This document shows positions 46,735 to 55,880 of a DNA stretch of 64,000 bases, one piece after another. The position numbers and the translations under genes were made by a program. The stretch comes from Gordonia jacobaea. Lineage in GTDB: Bacteria > Actinomycetota > Actinomycetes > Mycobacteriales > Mycobacteriaceae. The notes under the pieces are model-generated. The model was not told where the DNA came from, searched no databases, and saw only the letters and a program-made list of their open reading frames with translations. The DNA lies in the NCBI RefSeq assembly GCF_001186365.1, contig NZ_LDTZ01000017.1, positions 1 to 64,000 on the forward strand, read 5' to 3'. Every line of letters starts with the position of its first letter. Within the stretch, counting starts at the first letter, position 1.

Positions 46735-48104
46735 GGGCAACATCGGCACGGCTGACCGTCGGATCGTTGCGTGAGTTGTCGACGGTCGGCATCGTCGCAG
46801 GTCTCGCCAGTGCTTACGGGACAACGCTTGTCGACGCTGCGAGCATGCTGTCGGTGCTCTCGGAGAAGAAGGGTGGTTCTGCTGGTGCGGCGCTTGCAGT
46901 GGTTGCTGCGGTCTTCATCGGTATTGCCCTGTTCGTCTCCGGGATCGTGATCAGTTCGGGTGTCGACACGGTCATCGCGGGTCGTCGAGCACAATTGAGA
47001 CTGCTACGTCTGATCGGGGCGAGCGCACGTCAGTTGCGAGCTGGACTCACCAGGGCCGTCGTCACGGTCGCGGCGATCGGAGCCGTGATCGGCATCGTGT
47101 GCGCGACAGTGGTCATGACCATCGTTCGAGAAGCGCTGCTGCACAACGGAAAACTGCCTAGCGGCGACTACCCACTCCTACCGCTGGGAGTCTTTGCTGC
47201 CGGCATTGCTGTCGTCCTGATCGCGGCCATCGCTGCGCGGGTGGGCACACGGTCGACGCTCACTCGTGCCGCGGTGGCGCACGGGGCGCGGTCGAAGGTC
47301 GGTACGTTCCGGACGGTTGTTGCTTGCGGCGCAATCGTGTTCGGTGCGTTGTTGCTGGCGCTCGCGTGCTACCTCGGTGAGTTCGGCAATCTCACCGGCT
47401 TCGCGGTTGCCTTCCTCGGTGCCGCGTCGGTCTCGACGGGTGTGCTGATCGGCGCGCAACGCATTGTGCCGCAATTGGTCCGGTGGATGGGTGCCGCGTT
47501 CGGTGCCAGCGCACCGTCGATCGTGGCACGCAAGAACGCCGTGTCCGACCCGCGACGGACGACCCGCTCGACCATCGGACTGCTCGTCGGCGTCACGCTG
47601 GTGACCACCATCGCGTCGGGGATGAGCTCGCTGACGAAGTCGATCCACAGCTGGGACATGCCGCCCGCCGAGATGGCCGAGACCGAACGCTCACTGTCGG
47701 TCATCACCGCGATCCTGCTTGCCATGATTGCGATCTCGGCGATCATCGCCGCCGTCGGGTTCGTGTCGACGATGTCGCTCACCGTGATCGGCCGCACGCG
47801 GGAGATCGGAATGCTGCGTGCCATGGGGTTCACGGCGAAGCAGGTGCGCGCAATGGTGGTCCGCGAGTCGCTGGCGCTCAGCGGAACCGCAGTGATCGCT
47901 GGCCTGGTACTCGGCGTCATCTTCGGCACCGTCGGCAGCCAGTCGCTCATCGGCAAGGCGACCTCGGGCATCCCCGTCGGGCTGCCCTGGGGTGCACTCG
48001 TCGCGATCATCGCGGGCACTGCCGTCGTCGTGATCGCCGCCTCGCTGCCACCGAGCCGTCGCGCGGTAGCCGTCGCCCCCGTCGACGCGCTCGCGGTGGC
48101 GTGA
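46731..48104 (+). CDS. FtsX-family ABC permease
   Basis: A 457-residue permease with about eight membrane segments in two FtsX-like halves and no large extracellular MacB domain. The second half has the typical ISAIIAAVGFVSTMSLTVIGRTREIGMLRAMGFTAKQVRAMVVRES stretch, the cytoplasmic coupling helix that contacts the ATPase. It partners the ATPase at 45982-46734. The compact eight-segment form resembles actinobacterial two-component-linked exporters. Confidence 0.88.
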   Translation: MRATSARLTVGSLRELSTVGIVAGLASAYGTTLVDAASMLSVLSEKKGGSAGAALAVVAAVFIGIALFVSGIVISSGVDTVIAGRRAQLRLLRLIGASARQLRAGLTRAVVTVAAIGAVIGIVCATVVMTIVREALLHNGKLPSGDYPLLPLGVFAAGIAVVLIAAIAARVGTRSTLTRAAVAHGARSKVGTFRTVVACGAIVFGALLLALACYLGEFGNLTGFAVAFLGAASVSTGVLIGAQRIVPQLVRWMGAAFGASAPSIVARKNAVSDPRRTTRSTIGLLVGVTLVTTIASGMSSLTKSIHSWDMPPAEMAETERSLSVITAILLAMIAISAIIAAVGFVSTMSLTVIGRTREIGMLRAMGFTAKQVRAMVVRESLALSGTAVIAGLVLGVIFGTVGSQSLIGKATSGIPVGLPWGALVAIIAGTAVVVIAASLPPSRRAVAVAPVDALAVA

Positions 48105-48160
48105 GAGTTGGCCGTGTGTTGATCTGCGGTCTGCCCGGCCCGCCCGCGGTCTGCAAGAAG

Positions 48161-48222
48161 CACGTGTTTCTGACATCTGCGCGCGAAGTTCCGCTCGCGG
48201 GTGTCAGTTACACGTGTTTCTG
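48161..48222. repeat. Direct repeat CACGTGTTTCTG in a convergent gap
   Basis: CACGTGTTTCTG occurs at 48161-48172 and again at 48211-48222, exactly 50 bases apart, between the FtsX permease and the convergent flavin reductase. Flanking bases do not match, so this is not a simple duplication of a larger block. Confidence 0.5.
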
Positions 48223-48290
48223 GCGTCGGCGTCCGGACGGACTACCAGGCGTTCTTCGTTGCCATGCCGTCTCCTGTCGGTCAGCACTAC

Positions 48291-49007
48291 CTAGCCGAAA
48301 CGCTCGGTCCTGATCCGTGCGGCGTCGTGCCCAGCGTCGAGCATCGCTCGAGCACAATGTTCGACGAACCCGTTGGGTCCGCAGATGTAGACGATGGGCT
48401 CCCGCTCGGGTTGGAACGTCGCTGCGGCGAGTTCGTCGGCGGTCACGCGGCCAGGTCGACGACGCTCCCCATCCGCAGCGACTCGTGTGTGAAAGATGTT
48501 GACGGGCAACCGATTGTGCGCGACCAGCTGATCCAACTCGTCGGCGAAGTAGCGGCGGCTCGGCTCCCGCAGCGAGTACACGAGGTTGAATGGCGTCAGT
48601 GGTGCGCTCACCTCGCGGAGTCGGATCATCGACATGAGCGGCACAATCCCCGACCCGCCGCCGATGAGTTGGACCGGCCGCGTCTGCGACGGATCCCACG
48701 TAAACCACTGCCCGTTCGGTCCGCTGATCTCGAGCGGCTCGCCCACCTCGACGACGTCGACGAGGTACGGGGACTCCTCGCCGTCGTCGACCTTCTCGAC
48801 GGTCACCTCGATGGTGCGGCTCTCGCGGACATCGGAGAGCGAGTAGGGCCGGGCCGTCGAGTATCCATCCTCCGCCGTCAGTCGGATGTCGACGTGCGCG
48901 CCCGCGTCGGCGCTCATCGGTTCGCTGAGCGCGAGTCGCAGTGAACGCGCTGTGGGCGTTTGCATCTGCGACCCGACCACCGTCGTGATCTGCCAGTCCA
49001 CGGCCAT
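48291..49007 (-). CDS. Flavin reductase-like FAD/NAD oxidoreductase
   Basis: A ~238-residue ferredoxin-NADP reductase-type protein without an iron-sulfur domain. Flavin motif ARPYSLSDV, NAD-binding GGGSGIVPLMSMI, and the C-terminal YICGPNGFVEHCARAM. It is encoded 58 bases downstream of the molybdo-oxidoreductase in the same direction and could supply it with electrons. ATG 49007 is used; a GTG one codon earlier is also possible. Confidence 0.88.
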   Translation of the reverse strand: MAVDWQITTVVGSQMQTPTARSLRLALSEPMSADAGAHVDIRLTAEDGYSTARPYSLSDVRESRTIEVTVEKVDDGEESPYLVDVVEVGEPLEISGPNGQWFTWDPSQTRPVQLIGGGSGIVPLMSMIRLREVSAPLTPFNLVYSLREPSRRYFADELDQLVAHNRLPVNIFHTRVAADGERRRPGRVTADELAAATFQPEREPIVYICGPNGFVEHCARAMLDAGHDAARIRTERFG

Positions 49008-49034
49008 CACTCCTTCGGTGTCACGGACGGGTGT

Positions 49035-49076
49035 GTCACGAGTAGCCGCGTGAGGGGCAGTGGCGTCACGAGTAGC
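49035..49076. repeat. 12-bp duplication at the molybdo-oxidoreductase 3' end
   Basis: GTCACGAGTAGC is present at 49065-49076, covering the last codons and stop of the molybdo-oxidoreductase, and again at 49035-49046 in the gap to the flavin reductase. The offset is 30 bases. Confidence 0.5.
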
Positions 49077-49662
49077 GCTGCTCTAGCCAGGGGTCGCCGT
49101 AGATGTGGTAGCCGCGCTCTTCCCAGAAGCCCGGCGCATCGTTGGGCATGAACCGCAGGCGTCGAACCCATTTGGCACTCTTCCAGAAGTACAGGTGCGG
49201 AACGAGCAGCCGCACCGGCCCGCCGTGTTCTGGCGCAAGGGGTTCACCGTCGAAAGTGTCTGCGAGCCACGCCTTCCCGTCGGTCAGGTCGGCGAGCGGG
49301 ACGTTGGTGGTGTATCCGCCGTAGCAGTGAGCCATCACGTAAGCGTCCGGCGCCCAGGGCAGCGTCGACAACAAGTCGTCGAATGACACCCCGCGCCACC
49401 GCGTGTCGAACTTCGACCAGCGTGTCACGCAATGGATATCGGTGGTGACGTCCTGGTGTGGGAGGTCGCGGAAGTCAGACCAGCCAAGACTGTGCGCACG
49501 ATGATCCGACGACTGGATCGTCAACCTCCACCGGTCATGGGGCAGCGCCGGCGTCGGCTCGGCGGACAGCACAGGAAAGTCGACGGTCGAGTACTGCCCG
49601 GGCGGCAGCCGATCAGCCATCCGATCGCGACGCCCGACGAACCCCCGGTTCACTATCGCCAT
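49066..49662 (-). CDS. Sulfite oxidase/YedY-type molybdopterin oxidoreductase
   Basis: A 198-residue single-domain Mo-cofactor protein of the sulfite oxidase family. The molybdenum-ligating Cys is in IHCVTRWSK (~78). The cofactor-binding stretches LLSTLPWAPDAYVMAHCYGGYTTNVPL and GGPVRLLVPHLYFWKSAKWVRRLRF are typical. No signal peptide is seen, so it is probably cytoplasmic. It forms a unit with the flavin reductase downstream. The substrate is unknown. Confidence 0.88.
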   Translation of the reverse strand: MAIVNRGFVGRRDRMADRLPPGQYSTVDFPVLSAEPTPALPHDRWRLTIQSSDHRAHSLGWSDFRDLPHQDVTTDIHCVTRWSKFDTRWRGVSFDDLLSTLPWAPDAYVMAHCYGGYTTNVPLADLTDGKAWLADTFDGEPLAPEHGGPVRLLVPHLYFWKSAKWVRRLRFMPNDAPGFWEERGYHIYGDPWLEQRYS

Positions 49663-49737
49663 ACGACCAAGTGTAGGCGCGCGCCGGGTCGTCGCAGGTC
49701 AACGGCGGAGCGGCGGGGTGGGCGCCGCGCGGGCGTG

Positions 49738-49971
49738 CAGGAAGTCGGGGAAGAGGCCTGTCGAGGTGCAGGAAGTAGCGGAAAGAGTCTGCAGCCGGGC
49801 AGGAAGTGGGGGAAGGAGCTCCCCGCGGCGCAGAAAGTAGGGGAAAGAATCTTTCGGTGGGTTCCTTCGCTTTCCTCGAGTTGTTCCTCGCGGAAAGGTC
49901 AGCAAGTCGCGGAAAGAACCCTTCCCCTACTTCCCGCAGACCGACGAGCACCGACTTCCCCTACTTCCCCT
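49738..49971. repeat. Regularly spaced GGAAGT...GGAAAGAG repeats, 31-bp period
   Basis: The 383-base gap between the molybdo-oxidoreductase and the ABC binding protein has no gene. Four direct copies of a ~19-base motif (consensus CAGGAAGTNGSGGAARRAG) start at 49738, 49769, 49800 and 49831, exactly 31 bases apart, with 12-base unrelated spacers. A fifth copy starts at 49900. Inverted versions (TTCCCCTACTTCCC) follow at about 49922-49935 and 49955-49978. The 31-base period is not a multiple of three, so this is not coding. Confidence 0.8.
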
Positions 49972-50045
49972 ACTTCCCACGGACCGGCGCACCGACAGCG
50001 ACCCGCGACCAGGCCGCTCGCAGCGACCGCGAGGCAGTCCGTCGA

Positions 50046-50984
50046 TCAGAAGGTGCTCGGCGGGTTGACCGTCGACTTCTCGACGCCCGTATCCGGGACA
50101 CCCCACTTGGCGAAGATCTTTGCGTAATCCCCCGTCTCGATCAGCTTGTTCACGGCATCGGAGATCGGCTTGGCCAGGCCCGAGTCCTTTGCGGTGACGA
50201 ATCCGACTGGTGTGGAGCTGATCTGGCCGAGGAACTTGGTTCCCTCGACGTGCTTCTCGTCGTACTTCAGGCTCAGTACCGGCCCGAAGAACAGGTCGAC
50301 CTTGCCGTTCGCCAGACCCAGGAAGATGGGCGCTGTGTCGTTGAAGTACTGGACGGTCCACGGCTTCTTGCCGATCTTGGCACAGTCATCGACGTGCGAG
50401 CTCAGCAGTGTCTGGAAGGTCGAACCGGGGGTGGTGGCGATGGTGTAGCCGCACACATCGGTGATGGTCGAGACCTTCTGTAGGTCGACACGTTTCGAGC
50501 CGAGGAAGCCCTGACCGTCGTTGAGGTAGGTCGAGAAGTCGAGGACCTTCTCGCGTTCGGCGGTGACTCCGAAGTTCGCCTGTCCTACTTGGTATTTCCC
50601 GTTCTGGACGCCGGGGATGATCGAGGCGAACGTTCCGTACTCGACGTTCCAGTTGACACCGAGGACCTTGCCGATCGCGTCACGCAAGTCCAGATCGAGT
50701 CCGACGTTCTTGTCGTCGACCACACCGCCGTGCGGCAGGCTCGACGTCCCGGGAGTCTGTGTGGTGCCGACGGTCAGGGTTCCCGCTGAGCGCACGCTCT
50801 CCGGCAGTTCAGCGCTGATCGCATCGTCCTTGACGATCTTGCTGGTGATGTCCTGTGTCAGAACGGCCGACGCCTCGGCTGAGCTCGTCGTGTCGTCCGA
50901 CGACGATCCACAACCACTCAGCGCAATGCTCCCGACCACAGCACTGGCGGCCAACAGGGCGAGAATACGTGGTCGGTGCTTCAT
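50046..50984 (-). CDS. Amino-acid ABC transporter substrate-binding lipoprotein
   Basis: A 312-residue solute-binding protein (SBP_bac_3 type). Signal peptide and lipobox are in LLAASAVVGSIALSGC (Cys ~25). The body contains LTVGTTQTPGTSSLP, the DLDLRDAIGKVLG helix and EREKVLDFSTYL. It captures a polar amino acid or related solute for the permease/ATPase pair encoded upstream on the same strand. ATG 50984 has AAGGGGACC before it; ATG 51011 is in frame nine codons earlier. Confidence 0.9.
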   Translation of the reverse strand: MKHRPRILALLAASAVVGSIALSGCGSSSDDTTSSAEASAVLTQDITSKIVKDDAISAELPESVRSAGTLTVGTTQTPGTSSLPHGGVVDDKNVGLDLDLRDAIGKVLGVNWNVEYGTFASIIPGVQNGKYQVGQANFGVTAEREKVLDFSTYLNDGQGFLGSKRVDLQKVSTITDVCGYTIATTPGSTFQTLLSSHVDDCAKIGKKPWTVQYFNDTAPIFLGLANGKVDLFFGPVLSLKYDEKHVEGTKFLGQISSTPVGFVTAKDSGLAKPISDAVNKLIETGDYAKIFAKWGVPDTGVEKSTVNPPSTF

Positions 50985-51024
50985 CGTTCTGGTCCCCTTG
51001 TCTGAATTCATCTGTCTGGTAACT

Positions 51025-51058
51025 GGTTACGGCAGGAGGAAATGCATCTGCCGTAACC
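51025..51058 (-). terminator. Hairpin within the amino-acid ABC operon
   Basis: GGTTACGGCAG (51025-51035) pairs perfectly with CTGCCGTAACC (51048-51058) around a 12-base loop. It lies between the ATPase stop and the binding-protein start. Without a T-tract it may act as an mRNA-processing or attenuation element that sets the ratio of binding protein to transporter. Confidence 0.65.
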
Positions 51059-51072
51059 GGCCTCGCGCAGTC

Positions 51073-51897
51073 TCACAGCACCGCGGAGAGAAACGCTTTT
51101 GTCCGCTCGTGTTGCGGGTCGTCGAGAATCTCTGCGGGAGCACCGGATTCGACGATGCGCCCGCCGTCGAGGAAGATCGCCTGGTCGGCAACTTCGCGGG
51201 CGAATCCGATCTCGTGCGTGACAATCACCATGGTCATACCGCTGCGTGCGAGATCACGGATCACGGCCAGGACCTCGCCGACGAGTTCGGGATCGAGCGC
51301 GCTTGTCGGTTCGTCGAACAGCATGAGGCGTGGCTTGAGCGCCAAGGCTCGTGCGATGGCGACTCGTTGCTGCTGACCGCCGGAGAGCTGGCGCGGGTAG
51401 GCACTTTCGCGTCCGGCCATGCCGACACGTTCGAGCAGATCGCCGGCTCGTGCGACGGCTTCGCCGCGCGGGATGCCCGCGGCCAACGGTCCTTCGATTA
51501 CGTTCTGCTGCACCGTCATATGACCGAAGAGGTTGAACTGCTGGAAGACCATCCCGATCGTGGAACGCTGACGCGCGATCTCACGATGGGACAGTTCGTG
51601 CAGCTTTCCCGACGAAGGCCGGTATCCGATGATCTCACCGCCCACCTCGACGAAGCCGCTGTCGGGCTTCTCGAGGTGGTTGATGCAGCGCAGCAGCGTC
51701 GACTTACCCGAGCCCGACGGTCCGAGCAACACCGTCACAGTGCCCCTCGGGACGTCGACGTCGATGCCGTCGAGGACTTTGTGGAGTCCGAAGCTCTTGC
51801 GCAGTCCTCGGATTCGGACGAGAGGTAGCGTCTCGTCGTACTCCGTATCGTCACGCAGGGCTGCGGTTTTCCCGCGGCGCGTCGTCGCAAAGCTCAC
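51073..51897 (-). CDS. Polar amino-acid ABC transporter ATPase
   Basis: A 274-residue ATPase of the GlnQ/HisP type. Walker [10 protein letters not shown]-loop [14 protein letters not shown], signature LSGGQQQR, Walker [16 protein letters not shown]-loop VTHEIGFA. It has an unusual ~25-residue polar N-terminal extension. Its start overlaps the end of the permease gene (four bases), and the binding-protein gene follows. Confidence 0.93.
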   Translation of the reverse strand: MSFATTRRGKTAALRDDTEYDETLPLVRIRGLRKSFGLHKVLDGIDVDVPRGTVTVLLGPSGSGKSTLLRCINHLEKPDSGFVEVGGEIIGYRPSSGKLHELSHREIARQRSTIGMVFQQFNLFGHMTVQQNVIEGPLAAGIPRGEAVARAGDLLERVGMAGRESAYPRQLSGGQQQRVAIARALALKPRLMLFDEPTSALDPELVGEVLAVIRDLARSGMTMVIVTHEIGFAREVADQAIFLDGGRIVESGAPAEILDDPQHERTKAFLSAVL

Positions 51898-52892
51898 GCG
51901 CCCACCGCACCTTCGTTACGACGATCAAATCTGCGGAGGTCGGTGCGCACTCGCCCGAACAGCGGCAAGTTCTCCCGGATCGTCGTCCAGAACCCTTGTT
52001 GCGGTCGGCGATTGCCGCGCGAGTAGTGACGTTCGACGAAGTACTGCCCGACGGAGAGCACACTGGTGACGATGATGTACCAGATGGTCGCGACCAGCAG
52101 CAGTGGCAGGATCAGGTAGTTCTGCTGGTAGATCAATTGCACGGAGTAGAGCAGGTCTTGGACGGCGATCACACTGACGATCGACGTCGCCTTGAGCAGC
52201 CCGATGAGCAGATTGCCCGACGCCGGGACGATCGCCGGCATGGCCTGCGGCAGAATGATTCGACGGAAGATGCGATACCGACTCAGCCCCAACGCTTCTG
52301 CGGCCTCGGCCTGACCACGGTCGACGGAGAGGATGCCTCCGCGCACGATCTCGGCTGCGAACGCCGCGACATCGAGGGTCAGTGCGACGAACGCAGCGAG
52401 CACGCCCGAGAACAAGTGCGCCGTATCGGCTTTGACGAACTCCGGACCGAACGGAATCCCTAGTGACAGTTGAGGATACAGCGAGGCCAGCTCATACCAG
52501 AAGAGCAACTGGACAAGCGGCGGAATCGATCGGATCAACCACACGTAGCCTGCGCTCAGCGTCGACAAGATGGGGTTCGACGACAAGCGCATCACGGCGA
52601 GCAGAATCCCCAATGCGAAGCCGCACACCATGACTGACGCAGTCAACCACAAGGTCAGGCCGAGGCCGCGCAGGATTGATGCATGGAAGAAGTAGTCGCC
52701 GACCACATCCCACTGGAACCGCGGGTTGGTCAGGAGCGTGTGCACCAGCATCGCTGCGAGAACCAGGACGACGGCGCTACTCACCCACTGGCCGGGCTTA
52801 CGCGCCTTGACCAGCTTGGCCGAAAGCAGTTCTGCGTCACGCGGTTCGCTGGTCAGCGGACGCGAGTGCGCAGCGGAAAGTTCAGCTGTCAC
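51894..52892 (-). CDS. Polar amino-acid ABC transporter permease
   Basis: A 332-residue permease with about six membrane segments. The HisM/GlnP signature is [46 protein letters not shown], where EAA...G contacts the ATPase. GTG 52892 ([10 protein letters not shown]) is preferred; the open frame continues upstream without transporter-like sequence. A single permease implies a homodimer. It is the first gene of the unit permease-ATPase-binding protein. Confidence 0.88.
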   Translation of the reverse strand: MTAELSAAHSRPLTSEPRDAELLSAKLVKARKPGQWVSSAVVLVLAAMLVHTLLTNPRFQWDVVGDYFFHASILRGLGLTLWLTASVMVCGFALGILLAVMRLSSNPILSTLSAGYVWLIRSIPPLVQLLFWYELASLYPQLSLGIPFGPEFVKADTAHLFSGVLAAFVALTLDVAAFAAEIVRGGILSVDRGQAEAAEALGLSRYRIFRRIILPQAMPAIVPASGNLLIGLLKATSIVSVIAVQDLLYSVQLIYQQNYLILPLLLVATIWYIIVTSVLSVGQYFVERHYSRGNRRPQQGFWTTIRENLPLFGRVRTDLRRFDRRNEGAVGA

Positions 52893-53182
52893 AGGTATCG
52901 GTCTTCGTTCCTCGGTGTCGTTGTTACGGCAGCGGCGAGTGCCTGCTTCCGTCGGGTTGTCACCTGGAGCACCCCACCACGACGGAGGGTTGCTGGCCAG
53001 CAAGCCAGGGCTGGGCGCTGACACTCATAACCGACGCCACGTTAGTGCTGCGCCGCCGTCGCGCCGAGGGTATGAATCTGCGAGATTCTTAGGGTCGCGA
53101 AGTGGAAGGTCGGGTTGTTCGCGGAGGCGTCGACTCTGGTGCAACACATATCGTGGGCACAACGTCGAAAAGAGGAGACCTG
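52893..53182. other. Divergent intergenic region, no gene recognised
   Basis: This 290-base stretch lies between the amino-acid permease and the SRPBCC gene, which diverge. I see no conserved frame or RNA. It should hold both promoters, but no clear -35/-10 pair stands out. Confidence 0.5.
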
Positions 53183-53644
53183 ATGGCCGAGCTGTTCGAG
53201 ATCACCCGTCTGATCCATGCCGAACCGTCGGCGATCTTTGAGCTTTTGACCTCGCCAGGAGGTCACGTCGCCATCGACAGCTCAGGCATGTTGCAAAGTG
53301 CGGAAGGATCGCCCGTCAGCGCTGTGGACGACGAGTTCGTCGTTCACATGGATCGCGAGTCGCTCAACGACCTCCCGATGGGCAAATACGACGTACGGGT
53401 GATCATTACGGGCTTCGAGAAGGACCGGTGGATCGAATGGACGATCATCGGAACCGTACGACCGCCACTCGATCACCGCTACGGCTACCGGCTCGAACCG
53501 ACAGACGACGGCACGCTGGTCACGTCGTACTACGACTGGAGCCGCGTGACCAACGAGGACATCAAGGGCCGGTTCCCGATCATCCCCGAGGCCGGGCTGC
53601 GCGCGACACTCGGGATTCTGGCGCGGACGGTTGAGGATCATTAG
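53183..53644 (+). CDS. SRPBCC-fold (START/Bet v1-like) protein
   Basis: A 153-residue single-domain protein of the polyketide cyclase/SRPBCC superfamily, which forms a ligand-binding cavity. It starts MAELFEITRLIHAEPSAIFELLTSPGGHVAIDSSG and has the C-terminal helix TLGILARTVEDH. ATG 53183 follows AGAGGAGACC. Proteins like this bind small hydrophobic ligands; nothing further can be said. It converges on the gamma-glutamyltransferase gene with a 19-base gap. Confidence 0.82.
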   Translation: MAELFEITRLIHAEPSAIFELLTSPGGHVAIDSSGMLQSAEGSPVSAVDDEFVVHMDRESLNDLPMGKYDVRVIITGFEKDRWIEWTIIGTVRPPLDHRYGYRLEPTDDGTLVTSYYDWSRVTNEDIKGRFPIIPEAGLRATLGILARTVEDH

Positions 53645-53663
53645 CGTCCCGCCGACGTCGACC

Positions 53664-55625
53664 TCACTTCAACGACGCGTCGTCGCCCATCACGGCGCCC
53701 TCCCGGCGAGGATCAGCCCCGCCAACCCAGCCGTTACCTGAGCGCTGCAATGCGCTGAGCCCGCTCGACTGATCGTCGACCGACACCTGCTCTCCGCGTT
53801 CGCGCAGTCCCTTGACGAGCGGATCGTCGGCGCCGTCGTTGGCAGTGTTGACCAGTGGATGTTCGCCACCGACATTCGACGTCGGGGTGTTGGCTGTGCC
53901 GAAGTCGATCATCGATACCGCCTGCTGCGGGTTCAGGTTCCAATCCAACATTCCGACAAGCGTTTTCACGACGAACTGGATGATCACGGAGCCTCCGGGC
54001 GATCCGAGCGCGGCCGTCAAGGTGTCCGGCTCACCATTGGCTCCCGGCTGCATGACGAGGGTCGGAGCCATCGATGATCGCGGGCGCTTGCCCGGCGAAA
54101 CCCGGTTGGCGAGAAGCGCTCCCGAGTCGTCGCGCGGCTCCGCGGAGAAGTCGGTGAGCTGGTTGTTGAGGATGAAGCCGTCGACCATGTGGAAGCTGCC
54201 GAACGCCGATTCGACGGTGGTCGTCATCGACGCCACGTTGCCGTACTTGTCGGCGACGGTGATGTGGCTGGTTCCGTGTTCTGTGCCTGTGTAGGAACCG
54301 AGCGGGACCTCACCGAGATCTCCGGGTTGTGCCTTACCCAGCGACGTGTTCGGTTTGATCAGTGCCGCACGCTGTTTCAGGTAGGTCGGATCGAGCATCG
54401 TCGCAACACCCTTGCCCGGCAACGGGATGAAGTCGGGGTCGGCGATGTACTTGTCGCGGTCGGCGTAGGCGAGGCGTTCGGCCTCGTTGATGAGATGCAC
54501 CGCTTCGGGATTCGGGTGCCCGCCGTCGCGGTCGACGCCGGTCGGCCCCATCGACGGAATGTCGAAGTTGGAGAGGATGCCCATCGTCGCGGCGACAGTG
54601 ATGCCGCCCGACGACGGTCCGGGCATCGCAACAATGCGGTGGCCTCGATACTCGGTGGAGACTGGTTCGCGCCGCATAGCCTTGTAGTTCTTGAGGTCGT
54701 CGGTGGTAAGGAGACTCGGCGTCATACCGTTCGACGTCGAGCCGGCCTTCGCGACGATCGCGTCGGCGATGGCTCCGGTGTACAGGGCTTGCGCACCGTC
54801 GGTTCCCAACGCGCCCAACGTTTTCGCGTACGCGGGGTTGGTCAGTCGTGTTCCCGCGGTCTTCGGCGTGCCGTCCGGATTGAGGAAGTACGAGCGCGCG
54901 TCGTCGTCGGCCTTGAGGTCGTCGGCCGATTCGGAGATTGCGGTGGCGAGTCGCGGTGAGATGTCGAAGCCGTTGTCGGACAGGCTGACTGCGGGATCGA
55001 AGAGGTTCTTCCAGGCGGTGCGACCGTAGTCGTCGTGGATCTCCTCGAGCATGCGCACGGCACCGGGGACACCGATGGAGCGCCCTGATGCACGCGCGCT
55101 CGGAATCGGTTCACGTTGATCGGTGGGACTGATGTAGCGCAGGTAGTCCTCGGTGGCTGCCGCCGGAGCGGTCTCGCGGCCGTCGAAAGCGGTGACCTTG
55201 TGCTTGGCGGCGTCGTAGTAGAGAGCGAAAGACCCGCCACCGATGCCGGACGACTGCGGTTCGACCAGGCCCAGCACCATCTGCGCTGCGACGAGCGCGT
55301 CGGCTGCAGTACCGCCGTCCCGCAGCGTCTCACACGCCGCCTTGGTGGCCAGCGGATTGGCCGTCGCCGCGGCGTAGGTGTTGGTCTGCACCGGCTGCAT
55401 CCCGGTGCGATAGCCGGTGGCAGCTTCGGGTCGAGTCGAGATGTCCTGCGACGACTTTGGCGCCGCGCTGGAGTCGATCTGTGTGCCCGTCGGGATCTCG
55501 CCGCAGGTGACGGACGTATGGGCAGCGTCGTCGTTTGTCGACGAGCAGGCCGCGAGGATCAGCGCGGGCGCCATGGCCAGCGCTGCGGCGCGGAGGAGCG
55601 GACGGGTGTGCGGTGGACGGCGCAT
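53664..55625 (-). CDS. ggt: Gamma-glutamyltransferase, secreted lipoprotein
   Basis: A 653-residue N-terminal nucleophile enzyme that cleaves gamma-glutamyl bonds of glutathione-like compounds and transfers or hydrolyses the glutamyl group. Signal and lipobox are in ALAMAPALILAACSS. The self-cleavage site and catalytic Thr are in EHGTSHITVADKYGNVAS. Flanking family motifs are ETAPAAATEDYL, GPSSGGITVAATMGIL and RPRSSMAPTLV. Autoprocessing into two chains is expected. Its length is at the upper end for the family. Confidence 0.92.
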   Translation of the reverse strand: MRRPPHTRPLLRAAALAMAPALILAACSSTNDDAAHTSVTCGEIPTGTQIDSSAAPKSSQDISTRPEAATGYRTGMQPVQTNTYAAATANPLATKAACETLRDGGTAADALVAAQMVLGLVEPQSSGIGGGSFALYYDAAKHKVTAFDGRETAPAAATEDYLRYISPTDQREPIPSARASGRSIGVPGAVRMLEEIHDDYGRTAWKNLFDPAVSLSDNGFDISPRLATAISESADDLKADDDARSYFLNPDGTPKTAGTRLTNPAYAKTLGALGTDGAQALYTGAIADAIVAKAGSTSNGMTPSLLTTDDLKNYKAMRREPVSTEYRGHRIVAMPGPSSGGITVAATMGILSNFDIPSMGPTGVDRDGGHPNPEAVHLINEAERLAYADRDKYIADPDFIPLPGKGVATMLDPTYLKQRAALIKPNTSLGKAQPGDLGEVPLGSYTGTEHGTSHITVADKYGNVASMTTTVESAFGSFHMVDGFILNNQLTDFSAEPRDDSGALLANRVSPGKRPRSSMAPTLVMQPGANGEPDTLTAALGSPGGSVIIQFVVKTLVGMLDWNLNPQQAVSMIDFGTANTPTSNVGGEHPLVNTANDGADDPLVKGLRERGEQVSVDDQSSGLSALQRSGNGWVGGADPRREGAVMGDDASLK

Positions 55626-55880
55626 ACCTTTCGAGCGTAGGGCAGCGAGGTCCGGTTCGTGTGAATGCGGCTGAATCGCTCAGTGGCGAGACAGTGCAGC
55701 CGGGACGGCCAGCGCCGTGTCGCTCGAACACGCGAATTCACTACGTGTGTAGGCCGAATCATTCAGTGGGCAGAAGCCCTTCTGCGTCATGGCCCAGTTC
55801 AGACAGAAGTAGAGACAACTCGCTTCTGTCGGGATTCTGATTATCGAAGAATCGCCCAACCGCCCGCCGTTGACCACCTG

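Noticed and set aside
47483-48313. 276-codon plus-strand frame overlapping the FtsX permease
   Set aside because: Shadow in another frame of the permease gene, with Arg/Asp/His-rich composition.
49738-49978. CRISPR array
   Set aside because: The units are only ~19 bases with 12-base spacers, the regular spacing breaks after four copies, later copies are inverted, and there are no cas genes nearby.
55665-55880. Possible small gene between ggt and the Ala-rich membrane protein
   Set aside because: The only frame runs into the antisense of the next gene. A GAATCNNTCAGTGG pair (55673 and 55756) is present but too weak to call a feature.
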